Assembly (NCBI GenBank): GCA_014529385.2
Contig: CM043944.1
Span: 72,285,884-72,349,883 of the forward strand
Source: Adiantum capillus-veneris
Taxonomy: Eukaryota; Streptophyta; Polypodiopsida; Polypodiales; Pteridaceae
Direction of reading: 5' to 3'
DNA: 64,000 nt
A program made the position numbers and the translations under genes. Below are positions 21,931-31,798 of this stretch, piece by piece. Every line of letters starts with the position of its first letter. The first letter of the stretch is position 1. Below the pieces are notes generated by a model that worked only from the letters and a program-made list of their open reading frames with translations, did no database searches and was not told where the DNA came from.

Positions 21931-23384
21931 CCCCCACTCAAATAGGAGTGCCTAACTGTGGATGAAAAAACCCTTGGGGGTACAAGGGAGAAAACCGCAA
22001 CACCATATACATGCACTGTTGTATTAATAAATTTCCAAGTTCACAAAATATGTTCTTGAGGAGCTACATCACTCCATAATACGGAAAAATCACCATGAAG
22101 GCTCATAAAAATTCTAATGAAAATAAATTAAAAGGTTTAACTGCAGGAGCTACATCACTCTTGTGCCGGCCACTACAAAAGATAGAGCAGAGTGATGTGC
22201 CACTGCAAATGATAGAGCAGCTTTAGCGTTTTTGATCCCTTATATATGTTGCTTAAGATTTTCATCCTGTAATCCATACTAGCTCAAGAAACATATCGAA
22301 ATGTGAAGGTTAGAAATAATCACATCGCATTGTCGTTAAAGACGGTTCGACATAGAAACAAACATAATGTCGATGTAATCACATGTGCAGACGACATAGA
22401 AACAAATGTAATATCAATGTAATCACATGTGCATACATATATACAAATCCGAGATGTAATGAACATTTGCAGGTTGTTGTTGATGCCAACCTTTATCGTG
22501 ATATACATGAGAGCTCATAGCAACCAACCAGATCTACAAACCAAGAGTTGTGACAATAGGCCGAGCAACAAGATGGGAAGCGGAGAGAGAAAAGAAGTCG
22601 TGCTATTTTACCTTGTCTATTGAACTCTTAGCGTTGGTTGCTAAAATAGATAAAATAGCACCGATGATAGGTAATAAAGACATGTCTTTATTTAGGAAAG
22701 CTGCATGGCTCTAATCAAAGCCAAAAGTAGCTACAAAAAAGGTGACTTTGCTACCCAGATTGAAGAAAAATTATCTCGTAAGCGCTCTATAGGGCAGAAG
22801 CTAGTTGTGAAGCCAAATGTCTCAACACTCTGACCCTTGTGTTTCTGTGCATAGCTTACAAACTCCTACACATCATGTCAGCCTGCATAGACTTGTATAG
22901 TTGAGAGCGAGTACATCAAGCAGAGGGTGCTTGTAGCTAGTGCATGTGTGAGGTGGCACCATGAAACTTGATGCTCAAAACGTGAGCATCACCATATTGA
23001 ACTGATTTGCTCTTTGTAATTAGTTACGTCCTCACCTTGCCACAAAAACTATCGTGCAAGCTATGCGCCCAAAAGTATCTGGTAGAACACTATTTCTTTG
23101 CATGGTTAAAAGCAGTCGTAACCAGCTAAACAAAGCATGCCAACAACAGGTGCTTGCGTGCAAATGAGCACCATCGCTTGCAACACACAATTTTCCTTTA
23201 TAACCAATTGTCCTATCATGCACGACAGAAAAAAAAAAACATGATAGAAACCAAAATAAACATCTACTTAGCTTCTTTGTTTCCACGACCATAAGATATT
23301 TCCTTTGACGTTGCGGCATCTCACAATCAATCTCTATCCCATGTTGATGAGGGAGGAGGACCAAGAGGAGAGGCTCTGATACCA

Positions 23385-23540
23385 TGTTAAACAACCACAC
23401 ACGAGAGAGAAGATAGAGAGAGACGACTCCATCATATGCAATCCCCAAAGTGTGTAGAGAGCACACACTGAGTACACATATATAGTGGGGACTCCTAGCT
23501 ATATATAGGATAAGTGTGGGCTCTCTATATAGCTCCAACA
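23385..23540 (-). repeat. 5' LTR of TR-2
   Basis: 156 bp. A TATA-like CTATATATAG run sits in the U3 side. Followed on the minus strand by the primer site TGGTATCAGAGCC. Confidence 0.9.
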
Positions 23541-23745
23541 TGTATACATCCGTCCATTTAGGAAGCACATTAACAAAATGCAGATTCAGTAGTTCAAACA
23601 ATACTAAATGCAGATCCACCGATCTAGAGAGCATTAGTGTAGATTCATTGATTTTTAGGTAGCATGTATTATTGTGTAGGTTCACCGGTTGAGGCAACAT
23701 TGATCACAAAATCATTCTATAGTGGTTGGCCACCACTATCCTTAG
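23541..23745. other. Short flank, nothing recognised
   Basis: Between TR-2 and the TTAGGTT-rich field. A few loose repeats of GTAGATTCA / CAGATTCA, no gene. Confidence 0.5.
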
Positions 23746-24160
23746 TATGATTTTGTTACCTGGGTATATAAGGTTAGGTTAGATTATAGCTTAGGTTAGT
23801 GCTAGTGACAAATAGTAGAAAAAAAGCAAACGGACTTCGAAGATGACTCGTGTCTTCAAAAAACGCAAATGGACTTTGGTTCGGTTAGCCTATAGGTTAG
23901 GTTTAGATTATAGGCTATGCTAGGTTATGTTAGGTTTAGGTTATAGGTTATGTGAGATTATAGGTTAGGTTAGAGCTAGCGGCAAATGAATAGTAGAAAA
24001 AACACAAATGGACTTTGAAGATGACTCATGTACTTCTAAAAATGCAAACGGACTTCGGTTAGGTTAGGTTATAGGTTAGGTTTAGGTTATAGGTGAAGCT
24101 ATAGGTTGGGTTTAATTTGGTTATAGGTTAGGTTATAGTCTAGGTTATAGGCTAGATTAG
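23746..24160. repeat. Degenerate TATAGGTTAGGTT-like repeat field
   Basis: Dense, irregular copies of TTAGGTT, TATAGGTTA and GGTTTAGGTTATAGG, interrupted by two related spacers (AGTAGAAAAA..GCAAACGGACTTCG and AATAGTAGAAAAAACACAAATGG). Superficially telomere-like, but the unit is not TTTAGGG and spacing is irregular. Confidence 0.75.
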
Positions 24161-24655
24161 GTGCACACAAACTTCAAAAACATTAATATATAGTCATTGA
24201 CCCTATGGTCCTAATCTCCGTACACCTCTAGACCGAGGTGTGCGGGGATCAGACATGGCTAGAGAATGTGAGATTGTTAGAGCTTGAGCTAGTAGCAAAT
24301 AATTGAAAAAACGCAATCGACCTTCAAATGTGCACACAGACTTCAAGAACCTTAATATATAGTCATTGACTAATAAAGACGAGATTATTACCCAGTGGTC
24401 GTAATGTCCGTGCACCTCTAGACCGAGGTGTGCGGGGATCGGGCCTGGCTAGAGAATGTGAGGTTGTTAGAGCTAGCAGCAAGTAGTTGAACAAAAAAAT
24501 TGGACTTCCAAAGTGCACACAGACTTCAAGAACCTTAATATATAGTCATTGACCAATAAAGACGAGATTATTACCCTCTGGTCCTAATCTCTGTGCATCT
24601 CTAGACCATGGTGTGCGGGGATCGGGCCTGGCTAGTGAATGTGAGGTTGTCATGT
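24161..24655. repeat. ~175-bp tandem repeat, 2.8 copies
   Basis: Units start GTGCACACA(A/G)ACTTCAA at 24,161, 24,330 and 24,513 (169, 183 and ~142 bp). Each contains TTAATATATAGTCATTGAC, the inverted pair CACCTC-TAGACC-GAGGTG (third copy altered), TGTGCGGGGATC and TGGCTAG.GAATGTGAG. It follows directly on the TTAGGTT-like field, whose spacers share AAACGGACTTCG-type sequence with these units. Confidence 0.85.
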
Positions 24656-24852
24656 GTTGTCATGTACTTAGTAGTGTGTAGTTATAGCAACTAGAGTGTT
24701 TTAATTATTTGTTGCATCATTGGTACATAAAGTATGGATGATAGGATGGCGTTTCCTTGTGCGCATGGCAAGCATCAGTTCTTTCAAAAATGAAAACTCT
24801 GCGACCAACACATACACAATCACAATCTCTTTCTGATAGAGCAACCTACAAG

Positions 24853-24925
24853 TGTTGAGCTATATATAGAGACACTATATATAGCTCAACATGCTATATA
24901 TAGTGTCTGTATATATAGCTCAACA
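24853..24925. repeat. Palindrome built from LTR ends
   Basis: TGTTGAGCTATATATAG followed by GACACTATATATAGCTCAACA forms a near-perfect ~39-bp inverted repeat. A third copy of the same end follows, finishing CTCAACA at 24,925. TGTTGAGCTATATATAG equals the start of the TR-0 LTR at 7,397, so two or three LTR starts appear joined head to head. Confidence 0.75.
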
Positions 24926-25842
24926 ACAAGACCTGCGTTATCAATCTTATGGTCTAGAGATTGAAGGTCAAACTCCCAAGTAGATATTTCTCCAACTTCA
25001 TCCTAGAGAAGACTATTTTCAAACGAGCATCCATCGACTGAGTCCTCCCAACCAATACCTGATGTGGCATTTCAAGAAGTAGAGACATGGATCCCATCAT
25101 TGAAAACATATAATACGACAACATTGAAATCAATACTGCGGACCAACCTCAGTATCCCGTTCATATCGATGGCATAATAGCAACAATAAAGAAGGCGATG
25201 TCGTGCTGTGGCACGTATATAGTGGGAACGGGCATTAAAAGATTTATCTTGTGACTTTTTGACGCATAAGTATACTTCATATAATACTCATATGCATAAA
25301 TAAAAGATTTCTACCATACCTTAGTATTTACCTTTGAAGTAATATAAATGTACATTACTATTAGAAAGTACTGCAAGAGAAGTATCAATGATTGTGCCTC
25401 TTTTTGTTTGGGGAAAAAACATTTGTATATTTCTTCTAATATCTCAGCTATACCCTACCATATATAAATTATTTTCTTCTTTTCACATTTATTTAATAAT
25501 ATAACCCTTCAATAATGCATACCTTCTTGGATACATACAAGAGGGAAGGGCCTACTAGAAGACTTTATGAAAAGGAAGATCCAAATCTTCTTGGACCATC
25601 TCAATTTGAAAATCCCAACCTAAGGGCTTGGAGAAAATCCAAAACCAAGTCAAGTTCTTTTAGTAGGCCAATTTTTCTTTTTGAAGCATGTCAATCCGAG
25701 TTATAGGGAAAACAATGAAAAATCGTCTCACAACTACACTGCAAGAAGAGATGGTAAACAGGTGAATCAAGTGAAAAGAGGTAATCTTGGTTTTTTTCCA
25801 TAAAATAAGATATTTGGAGGATAAAAGACACAAGCATCTGAA
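24926..25842. other. No recognised gene
   Basis: AT-rich single-copy sequence between the palindrome and the gypsy LTR. A 63-codon open frame at 25,515-25,706 (Pro/Asn-rich) has no family resemblance. Confidence 0.5.
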
Positions 25843-27355
25843 TGTGACACCTCAAAGATGCCTTGAAGGACAAGACACACAAGTTGGGACCCCCTACTGG
25901 AGCCACACAGAAGATGCCTAGGTGGGGCCTACATACATCATGCACCCACATGGAGCCTCAACGACAAAAAATGTTTAATTTCATTAGATTTTAGTCCTAA
26001 TATTTTCCATTTTAAGAAATATCCAAAGAACATTTGATTTGGGCTAATTCTTTAGCCTAATCAAGTGATTATGTAAAACATGGCTCCCTAACCTATAAAA
26101 AGGGCAACCTTCTCTTCATTGGGGGCAATTTAGGAGTGAGTGAGAATAGCTCAATTCCATAGTGACACACTCATGCTAGTGCCATACTTTCCCTTGAAGA
26201 AATTCTGAAGTCTTGCCTCATCTTCTCTCTCCATTAACGTGGTGACGATTGCTCTCATGTAAGATATATGTTGCTAGTTTTTCTTTCATTTGCATATCTA
26301 GTCCAATACTTGTCTCTAACTCTATCTCTATCTCTCATTATCTATCTTTAATACCACCACCATACTTAGATCTGTCTCTAATTCTGTCTTTACTCCTCCT
26401 TTCATCTCTTTTGTTGTGTCCTAATTGTTTCATTGGAAGGTATTCAAGCAGCAATCTTGTCAATGTAATGGGCACAACCTTCTTGCGGGAAACAATTATG
26501 TGCACAAGGTTAGTAACCATATATTCATCTTTCACAAGAATCTCTCTCTCTTAAGGTTCTCATTCTCTTCCACAAACTCTAGAATCTCCTTGCTACAGAT
26601 ACTTCTCTCCCCGTAGTAGCCTTATTGCCTAAGGGCAGCAATGGGGCTTGGGAGAGAAACTCTCTTCTTCTTCTCCTTTCACTTCTTTCACACCTTTATC
26701 TTTGAACATGCTAAGTATATCATTGATGAATAACCATAATCCACATGGAGGAAATTTATTTCATTTCCATTTTGTGCAATCTATTAGGGTCAACATTTGG
26801 ATTAGTCAAAAGATTCACTTTTAGTAACGCATAGTGTTTCTATTTGTTCATGAAAGGCTTAGCGAAATACTTCTCTCACCATATCCCATCATACTACATA
26901 TTATTGACTATAACTTCTTTTTTGATGTGAATGTGGTTATTTTATTATGAATCAAGAGGATTTGTACTCACAACTAATCCCAATCACTAGACAAAACATA
27001 TACATTATAGTAAGCACAAAGCTACAGTTCCAAAGAGCAATCCATAGCTTATTTGGACAAAAAAGATTAAATATCATTAAGTCATCCATTAACCCTTTTA
27101 TCCCACCCATGATACGATATGAACGTAATCTTGATGTTTTCATTTTTGTTTTGTTTTGACTATCTTTCATGAGTTCTCTCCATCACGTCTATGTTTGTAA
27201 GGGAAACCGAGCGGGTTCTTTGTCTACATTTCTTCTTTAGATCTAGAAGCTATGTTATCTACATCATAGCTCCTTCTCATAACCCTTGAGCTTCCTCACA
27301 AACTCTCACAGCAAGAGGCCCAGTACCTTCCTGGCAAGACCACCAACTTCTTAGC
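25843..27355 (+). repeat. Probable 5' LTR of the gypsy element
   Basis: Boundaries are inferred from a TGTGACACC start and an end near TTCTTAGCA, a few bases before the primer-like site. A TATA box CTATAAAAAGG at 26,093 and a pyrimidine-rich stretch downstream fit an LTR promoter. No second LTR is present to confirm the ends. Confidence 0.5.
26093..26103 (+). promoter_or_regulatory. TATA box of the gypsy LTR
   Basis: CTATAAAAAGG, the strongest TATA match in the region, ~1.3 kb before gag within the inferred LTR. Confidence 0.5.
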
Positions 27356-27409
27356 ATATTTTTGGTGAACCCGATGCGAATCTGCTAGGGTGAGAGTTTG
27401 TGGGTAACC

Positions 27410-29015
27410 ATGGGTGATCATGTTGAGCAACAGGGTATGCATTTTGACTCAGCAACAATGCAAATGTTTCAAGCATTTGCAATGTTCATGCAACAACACT
27501 ATGCTATTAAAATAAGGGAGATTTCAACAACGAAGGCCATACAAGCGGTCGACAACAGAATGGGTTAGTTCAATGGCAAAGATTTAACCAAGTACTTACG
27601 CGAGTATGTGAAGAAGATGGAGCTGCATCGCGTGTCAGAAGGTAGATGATTCAAAGCTTCTAGGGGAGCATGTTAGGGCAATTAAAGATGGGCATGGGAG
27701 AAATTGGGAAGAACTCAAAGTAGCTTTAAAGGAGGAATATTTCATGGAGAACTCGGAGAGAGTGACCAAAAGGAAATTCTTAGAATGGGTAGTCAAGCCA
27801 AAGCAAGGACTATCAATAACAGAGCTACTTAGGGAATTTGAACGGCGCTATGCACAACTCACCAGGACAGAAAGGGCCACATTAGATGCAGAGAAGACAG
27901 ATATTTTCTTACAATCCGCAAGTAAAGAGTTTCAAGAAAATTTGGAGCTTCTTCTTAAAGATAAATATGCTGAGCAAGGACTAAAGACTCACTGGAATGA
28001 AGTTGAAGGTGCTATCTTGTTGCTTGCCAAACGACAAAGAAGAAGGGACAAGATGGTAGTAAACACTACAAGTCCTTCAACCTCAACTTCTGACAAAATG
28101 GTAAAGCCTACTTATATAGACCCTAAGATTGATGACTCTATGCTAGATGAACTTGTGAAGGGAATGCGTGACTTGAAGGTGAAGCTTGCAAAGCTTGAAG
28201 AAAAAGGAACACCATCAGGGCCACTTCTTAGGCAAAGACAACAGCCCAAACAAGGGTTTGTTAATAGATGTATTTGGTGTGATAGTACAGATCATGTAAG
28301 AAGGGATTGTGATGATTTTAGTGATGCTTTGTCAAAAGATGTTGTCTTTTTTAAGGATGGTAAAATCCACTTAAGAGAGACAGGTCTACCCTTGAGAACT
28401 AACTTTGGGAAGGGGGGAATGCAAACCTTAGTTGAGCATATGGCAACTAACCATGCTAGCTCTTCAGCTGAGGCAGCTACTTATGGAGTAAAAATTGAGC
28501 ATCTTAGTGATGAAGAGGTGAATGACCATCATGGTAAAATTTGGCCAAATGTCATGCAATTAGCTAAAAAGGGAAAGCTTACAAAAGAGATTCTACATGA
28601 AGCAGGTGATTGCATACGTCTAGAAACAAGATGGAATGATCTAGTGGACTCATTGTCAGTGAATGCCTACATTACAAAATGCCAACAAAATGAGGCTATT
28701 GTAGAAGAAAAGCGCAGGCGTGAGAATGTTGATGAAGGATCATCAAAAAGAGCTTCTAGAAGTGGGGGAAGAAGTGTCTTAATTCCTTCCCAAACAACCC
28801 CGACACAAGGAGTGTCTCCACCTGAAGTACTCATGGAGGATTCTACAACAGGAAATAAGAAAGAGCCAACAAAATCTAAGACAAAAGGCCCAACTTATAA
28901 ACTACAATCTGATATTGAGGTGGCTACAGATTTAAAGAAAGTCTTGGAGGAAAGGATTTTGAATAGAAAGATTGAGTTCACTCTGGGAGAAGTCCTTGGC
29001 ATTGCAAAAGCGTGA
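27410..29015 (+). pseudogene. Gypsy gag with CCHC knuckle, frame broken
   Basis: Starts ATGGGTGATCATG at 27,410, soon after the primer-like site. A TAG occurs near 27,565 and a frameshift near 27,635. The main frame then runs to 29,015 and includes NWEELKVALKEEYF, LLREFERRYAQL, a basic stretch, and a zinc knuckle CIWCDSTDHVRRDC (C-X2-C-X4-H-X4-C) at about 28,270. It ends early because of one extra A near 28,998: the next frame would continue as REFHEEI. Gag would form the particle shell and bind RNA. Confidence 0.85.
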
Positions 29016-29760
29016 GTTCCATGAGGAGATCATACATCATCAAGAGAAAGAGGAAAACTCTTGCTGAGGTTGTTCGTCCACAGGTTGACGGAGAAACCTT
29101 GAAGACACAAGGGATGCTCTTGCAAAATAAGGAGGATGATGGAGCTGTTTTAGGATGCTACTAATCTAGTGGGAGAGTGAAGCAAGTGCATTTCTCAAAT
29201 AATGATGAAGAAGTTGAAGCTATTCCTAGGAGTTACTATTCACGAAGTCACTGGGCAAGGGCTACTTCAAAAACTTTGGTCAAGGTAGGTGATCTTGAAG
29301 AGCCATTGGTTGCCTTGATTGACCATGGTTCAGAAATAAACATAATATCAAAGAGTGTCTACAACAAGTGCAAATGGCTGATGGACGTAGATCATGGTTG
29401 GATGGTGAAAGTGGCAAACAATTCATCCGGTGAGTTGTATGCAGCATGTCTAGTTGTGAAGGTGACAATAGGTGATGTAAAGATTAACCAAAACTTCTTT
29501 GTACAGGATACATCTTCATATCATCTCATCCTTGGACAACCCTACATTGTGGGAGTTTGAATGGAAACAAAGGTAATGGATGATGGTTCAGCATACGCTA
29601 GGATACGTAGCAGAGATGGTAAACACGCTGTCCAATTTCTCACAGTTTGTGTAAACCATGAAAGAAATCGTGACAACCTCAGAGAACATCCTCTACCAAA
29701 GGTGATCAAAGAGTTTCATGATCATAGAGAAATGATGGATTTTGGCCAAGTACCATTGTA
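29016..29760 (+). pseudogene. Gypsy protease (retropepsin) region
   Basis: A linker (29,030-29,163, rich in Lys) leads to a TAA, then an open stretch (29,164-29,560) with ALIDHGSEINIIS, which aligns with the retropepsin active-site loop though it has His-Gly where many gypsy proteases have a small residue before Gly. The flap side follows, then YHLILGQPYI, the second conserved strand. A TGA at 29,558 interrupts; the same frame continues as METKVMDDGSAYARIRSRDG to 29,760. The enzyme would process the polyprotein. Confidence 0.8.
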
Positions 29761-29838
29761 AAGCGGGATTGCAGTGGTACAGAAAGAAAAAGGGTCTCGC
29801 CTGATGCAAACATAGGCTAAACTTTTTCAACGAGCTCC

Positions 29839-30372
29839 TTGCTAACAAGGAATGGAGCAGTATGTTTTACAAAACTTGAAGATTTGAAGAGATGTGAGAG
29901 GCAATATGTGCATAATATACAAATAGGCATGAAAAAGAGTGGGTTGCTAGAGCCTACTGAAAATGTTTTGAGTTTGTGTGAACAAGTTTCTTTTGTAGAT
30001 ACTATGGGTGAGCTTGATGCTATAATGGGGTATAGTTTGCATCTTGAAAATGAAGTTGTGGAAGTTTTCTCTATGGAAATGTATCAAGTAATAGAAGCCT
30101 TTAAAGAAAACCAAACAGTTGGCCCAGAAGTCCATGTTGAAACTAAATACAAGAGTGTAGCAAAGAAGGTGAAACTAGTAGCTTCACCCTTACCACCCAA
30201 CAATAGGGAAAAGATTGAGCAGGCTTCTTTACAACCAAGTTTGAGGAATCCTAAAAAAAATTGGGCATACCTTCACAAAGGAGTCTTTCTAAGAGTTGTA
30301 GATTGGTCACGAGGAGTTTCTAACACAGGAGGAGACAACGTGCTTCAAAGAAATTCTCTTAAAGCATGGTAA
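29839..30372 (+). pseudogene. Gypsy linker between protease and RT
   Basis: 177 codons, charged, in the position of the protease-RT spacer. SVAKKVKLVASPLPPN and KIEQASLQPSLR precede a frameshift in the A-run near 30,255; the neighbouring frame continues as FLTQEETTCFKEI...KAFSFEPHEIGCVNPSIVAP into RT. No domain is recognised before the RT. Confidence 0.7.
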
Positions 30373-31443
30373 GGCTTTTTCATTTGAGCCACATGAGATA
30401 GGATGTGTTAATCCTTCTATTGTAGCTCCTATGGTAATTTTCACAATACCTCATGTGCCTTGGAATCTGAAGCCTATTCCGGTTCCAAAGGCTCATTTGC
30501 CAAAGTTAGTAGAGCTACTGAATGAGAAAATCAAAATGGGAATCTTGGAGCCTTCTTGTGCTCCATACTCAAACAGGTGGTTCACAGTTCCAAAGAAGAA
30601 TGGTTCTCTACGCTTCATCCAAGATATGAAACCAATGAACAAGGTGACAATTAGAAATGTAAGTACAGGTCCAATTGTGGATGAGTTTGCAGAGGCGTTT
30701 GCAGGGAGGGCAATCTAGTCAATGGGGGATCTCTACTCAGGGTATGATCAATTTCAGCTTGCAATCGAAAGCAGAGCTTTGACAACCATGAGGCCACCTT
30801 TGGGTTTGGTAAGGATGTGTACCTTGCCACAGGGAGCAACCAAATCGGTTGCACATATGATGAATGGGATGAATAAGGTCTTACATGACTTTATTCCTCA
30901 AATCACAATGCCTTTCATTGATGATTTGCCTATCAAAGGATGTGAAGAAAGTGACAAAGTTGAAGCTTTGGATCTCAAGGGATGTCGCAGGTTTGTGGTA
31001 AATCACATAAATGATTGTGATAAAATTTTGTCTCAGTTGGAAGAAGTGAATCTTACATTGTCAGGGAAAAAGTCTATGTTTGGTGTCAATGAAGTTCTCA
31101 TTGTGGGGCACATGTGCGGGCCATATGGTAGGAAACCTTGTCCAGCAAAGGTAGATGCTATCCAAAGAATGAAAGAAACATGCACTAGCTTCACTGAGGT
31201 TAGAAGGTTTCTGGGAGCATGTGTCTTCTATGTTATTTGGATTCCACATTATGCACATATAGTTGATCCTCTTTATCAGTTGCTTAGAAAGAATCAAAAG
31301 TTTAAATGGACAGAAGCACATGTAAAATCCATGAAAAAGCTAAAGGAGTTGCTCGAGCTAGCACCAACTTGGAGAAAGGTAGACTATGAGTGTCAAAGGC
31401 CAGTAATTGTGACAGTAGACACCAGCCCTACAGGGATTGGATA
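30373..31443 (+). pseudogene. Gypsy reverse transcriptase and start of RNase H
   Basis: RT motifs in order: MVIFTIPHVPWNLKPIPVPK, GILEPSCAPYSNRWFTVPKK, GSLRFIQDMKPMNK, a TAG at 30,716, then MGDLYSGYDQFQL, the LPQGATKS box, the active site FIDD (about 30,915), VGHMCGPYG and EVRRFLGACVFYVIWIPHY. RNase H begins VTVDTSPTGIG and stops at a TAG (31,442), with only a few codons left before the MITE at 31,453. The FIDD box keeps both catalytic Asp residues. Confidence 0.9.
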
Positions 31444-31452
31444 GGCTCAACC

Positions 31453-31798
31453 GGCATTTTGGAAATTGAAAACGGCATGATATTAAGCTGAGACACATTT
31501 TTCCCGAACACTACTGATGCTCTCTCTTTAATCATACGCAAAAGCAAGCAGAAGGTCCCCAAAACATTGGTTTTTATAGGAATCACAAAAGATGCTTCTT
31601 TAAAAGGAATCACAAAAGATGCTTCTTTAGAAATTTAAATGAAAGTTAATCTAGGAAGAGGGGGGGGGGTTTCCATGGGCATGGCACATCGATGAGACGG
31701 AGAGAGGAAAAAGCGGTAAACTTTTTCCAAGGCAATAATTTTCAGGGAAGATGTGTCTCGGCTTTTGATCTCGTGCCGTTTTTAGTTTCAAAAATGCC
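31453..31798. mobile_element. MITE-like element with ~55-bp inverted repeats
   Basis: 346 bp. The left end GGCATTTTGGAAATTGAAAA..CGGCATGATATTAAGC.GAGACACAT is the imperfect reverse complement of the right end ATGTGTCTCGGCTTTTGATC..GTGCCGTTTTTAG..CAAAAATGCC. No coding capacity. The centre holds two adjacent copies of GGAATCACAAAAGATGCTTC and a run of G. No clear target duplication (CTCAACC versus ATTTCCC), so the ends may be slightly off or an adjacent deletion occurred. The unit 3 copy (49,189-49,509) lacks the first 22 bp. Confidence 0.75.

Larger units (their letters stand above)
21777..23540 (-). mobile_element. Second non-autonomous LTR retrotransposon (TR-2), minus strand
   Basis: 5' LTR 23,540-23,385 (156 bp) and 3' LTR 21,930-21,777 (154 bp) run TGTTGGAGCTATATAG ... 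GGTTGTTTAACA (CAACA in the 3' copy). The primer site TGGTATCAGAGCC (complement at 23,372-23,384) matches initiator-Met tRNA, and the polypurine tract GAGTGGGGG touches the 3' LTR. Flanks CGTAT / TGTAT may be a target duplication with one change. The 1.45-kb interior has no gag or pol. Its middle (about 22,310-22,490) resembles the interior of TR-0, and it has two AGGAG-type hairpin motifs. Confidence 0.9.
25843..31452 (+). mobile_element. Ty3/gypsy retrotransposon, 3'-truncated
   Basis: Order is probable 5' LTR (about 25,843-27,355), possible primer site TGGTGAACCCGATGC (27,363), gag (from 27,410), protease, RT and the first residues of RNase H, where it stops at a MITE-like element (31,453). 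RT directly after protease, with no integrase before it, is gypsy order. The integrase region, 3' LTR and any target duplication are missing. Several stops and frameshifts mean no intact polyprotein. It is not part of the repeated units. Confidence 0.88.

Noticed and set aside
23032-23700. 222-codon minus-strand open frame
   Set aside because: It runs through the 5' LTR, primer site and leader of TR-2, and shows no domain.
23746-24160. Interstitial telomere
   Set aside because: The unit is TTAGGTT/TATAGGTTA with irregular spacing, not the plant TTTAGGG repeat.
24200-24300. tRNA-derived SINE in the ~175-bp repeat
   Set aside because: No convincing A and B boxes at proper spacing and no poly(A) or target duplications.
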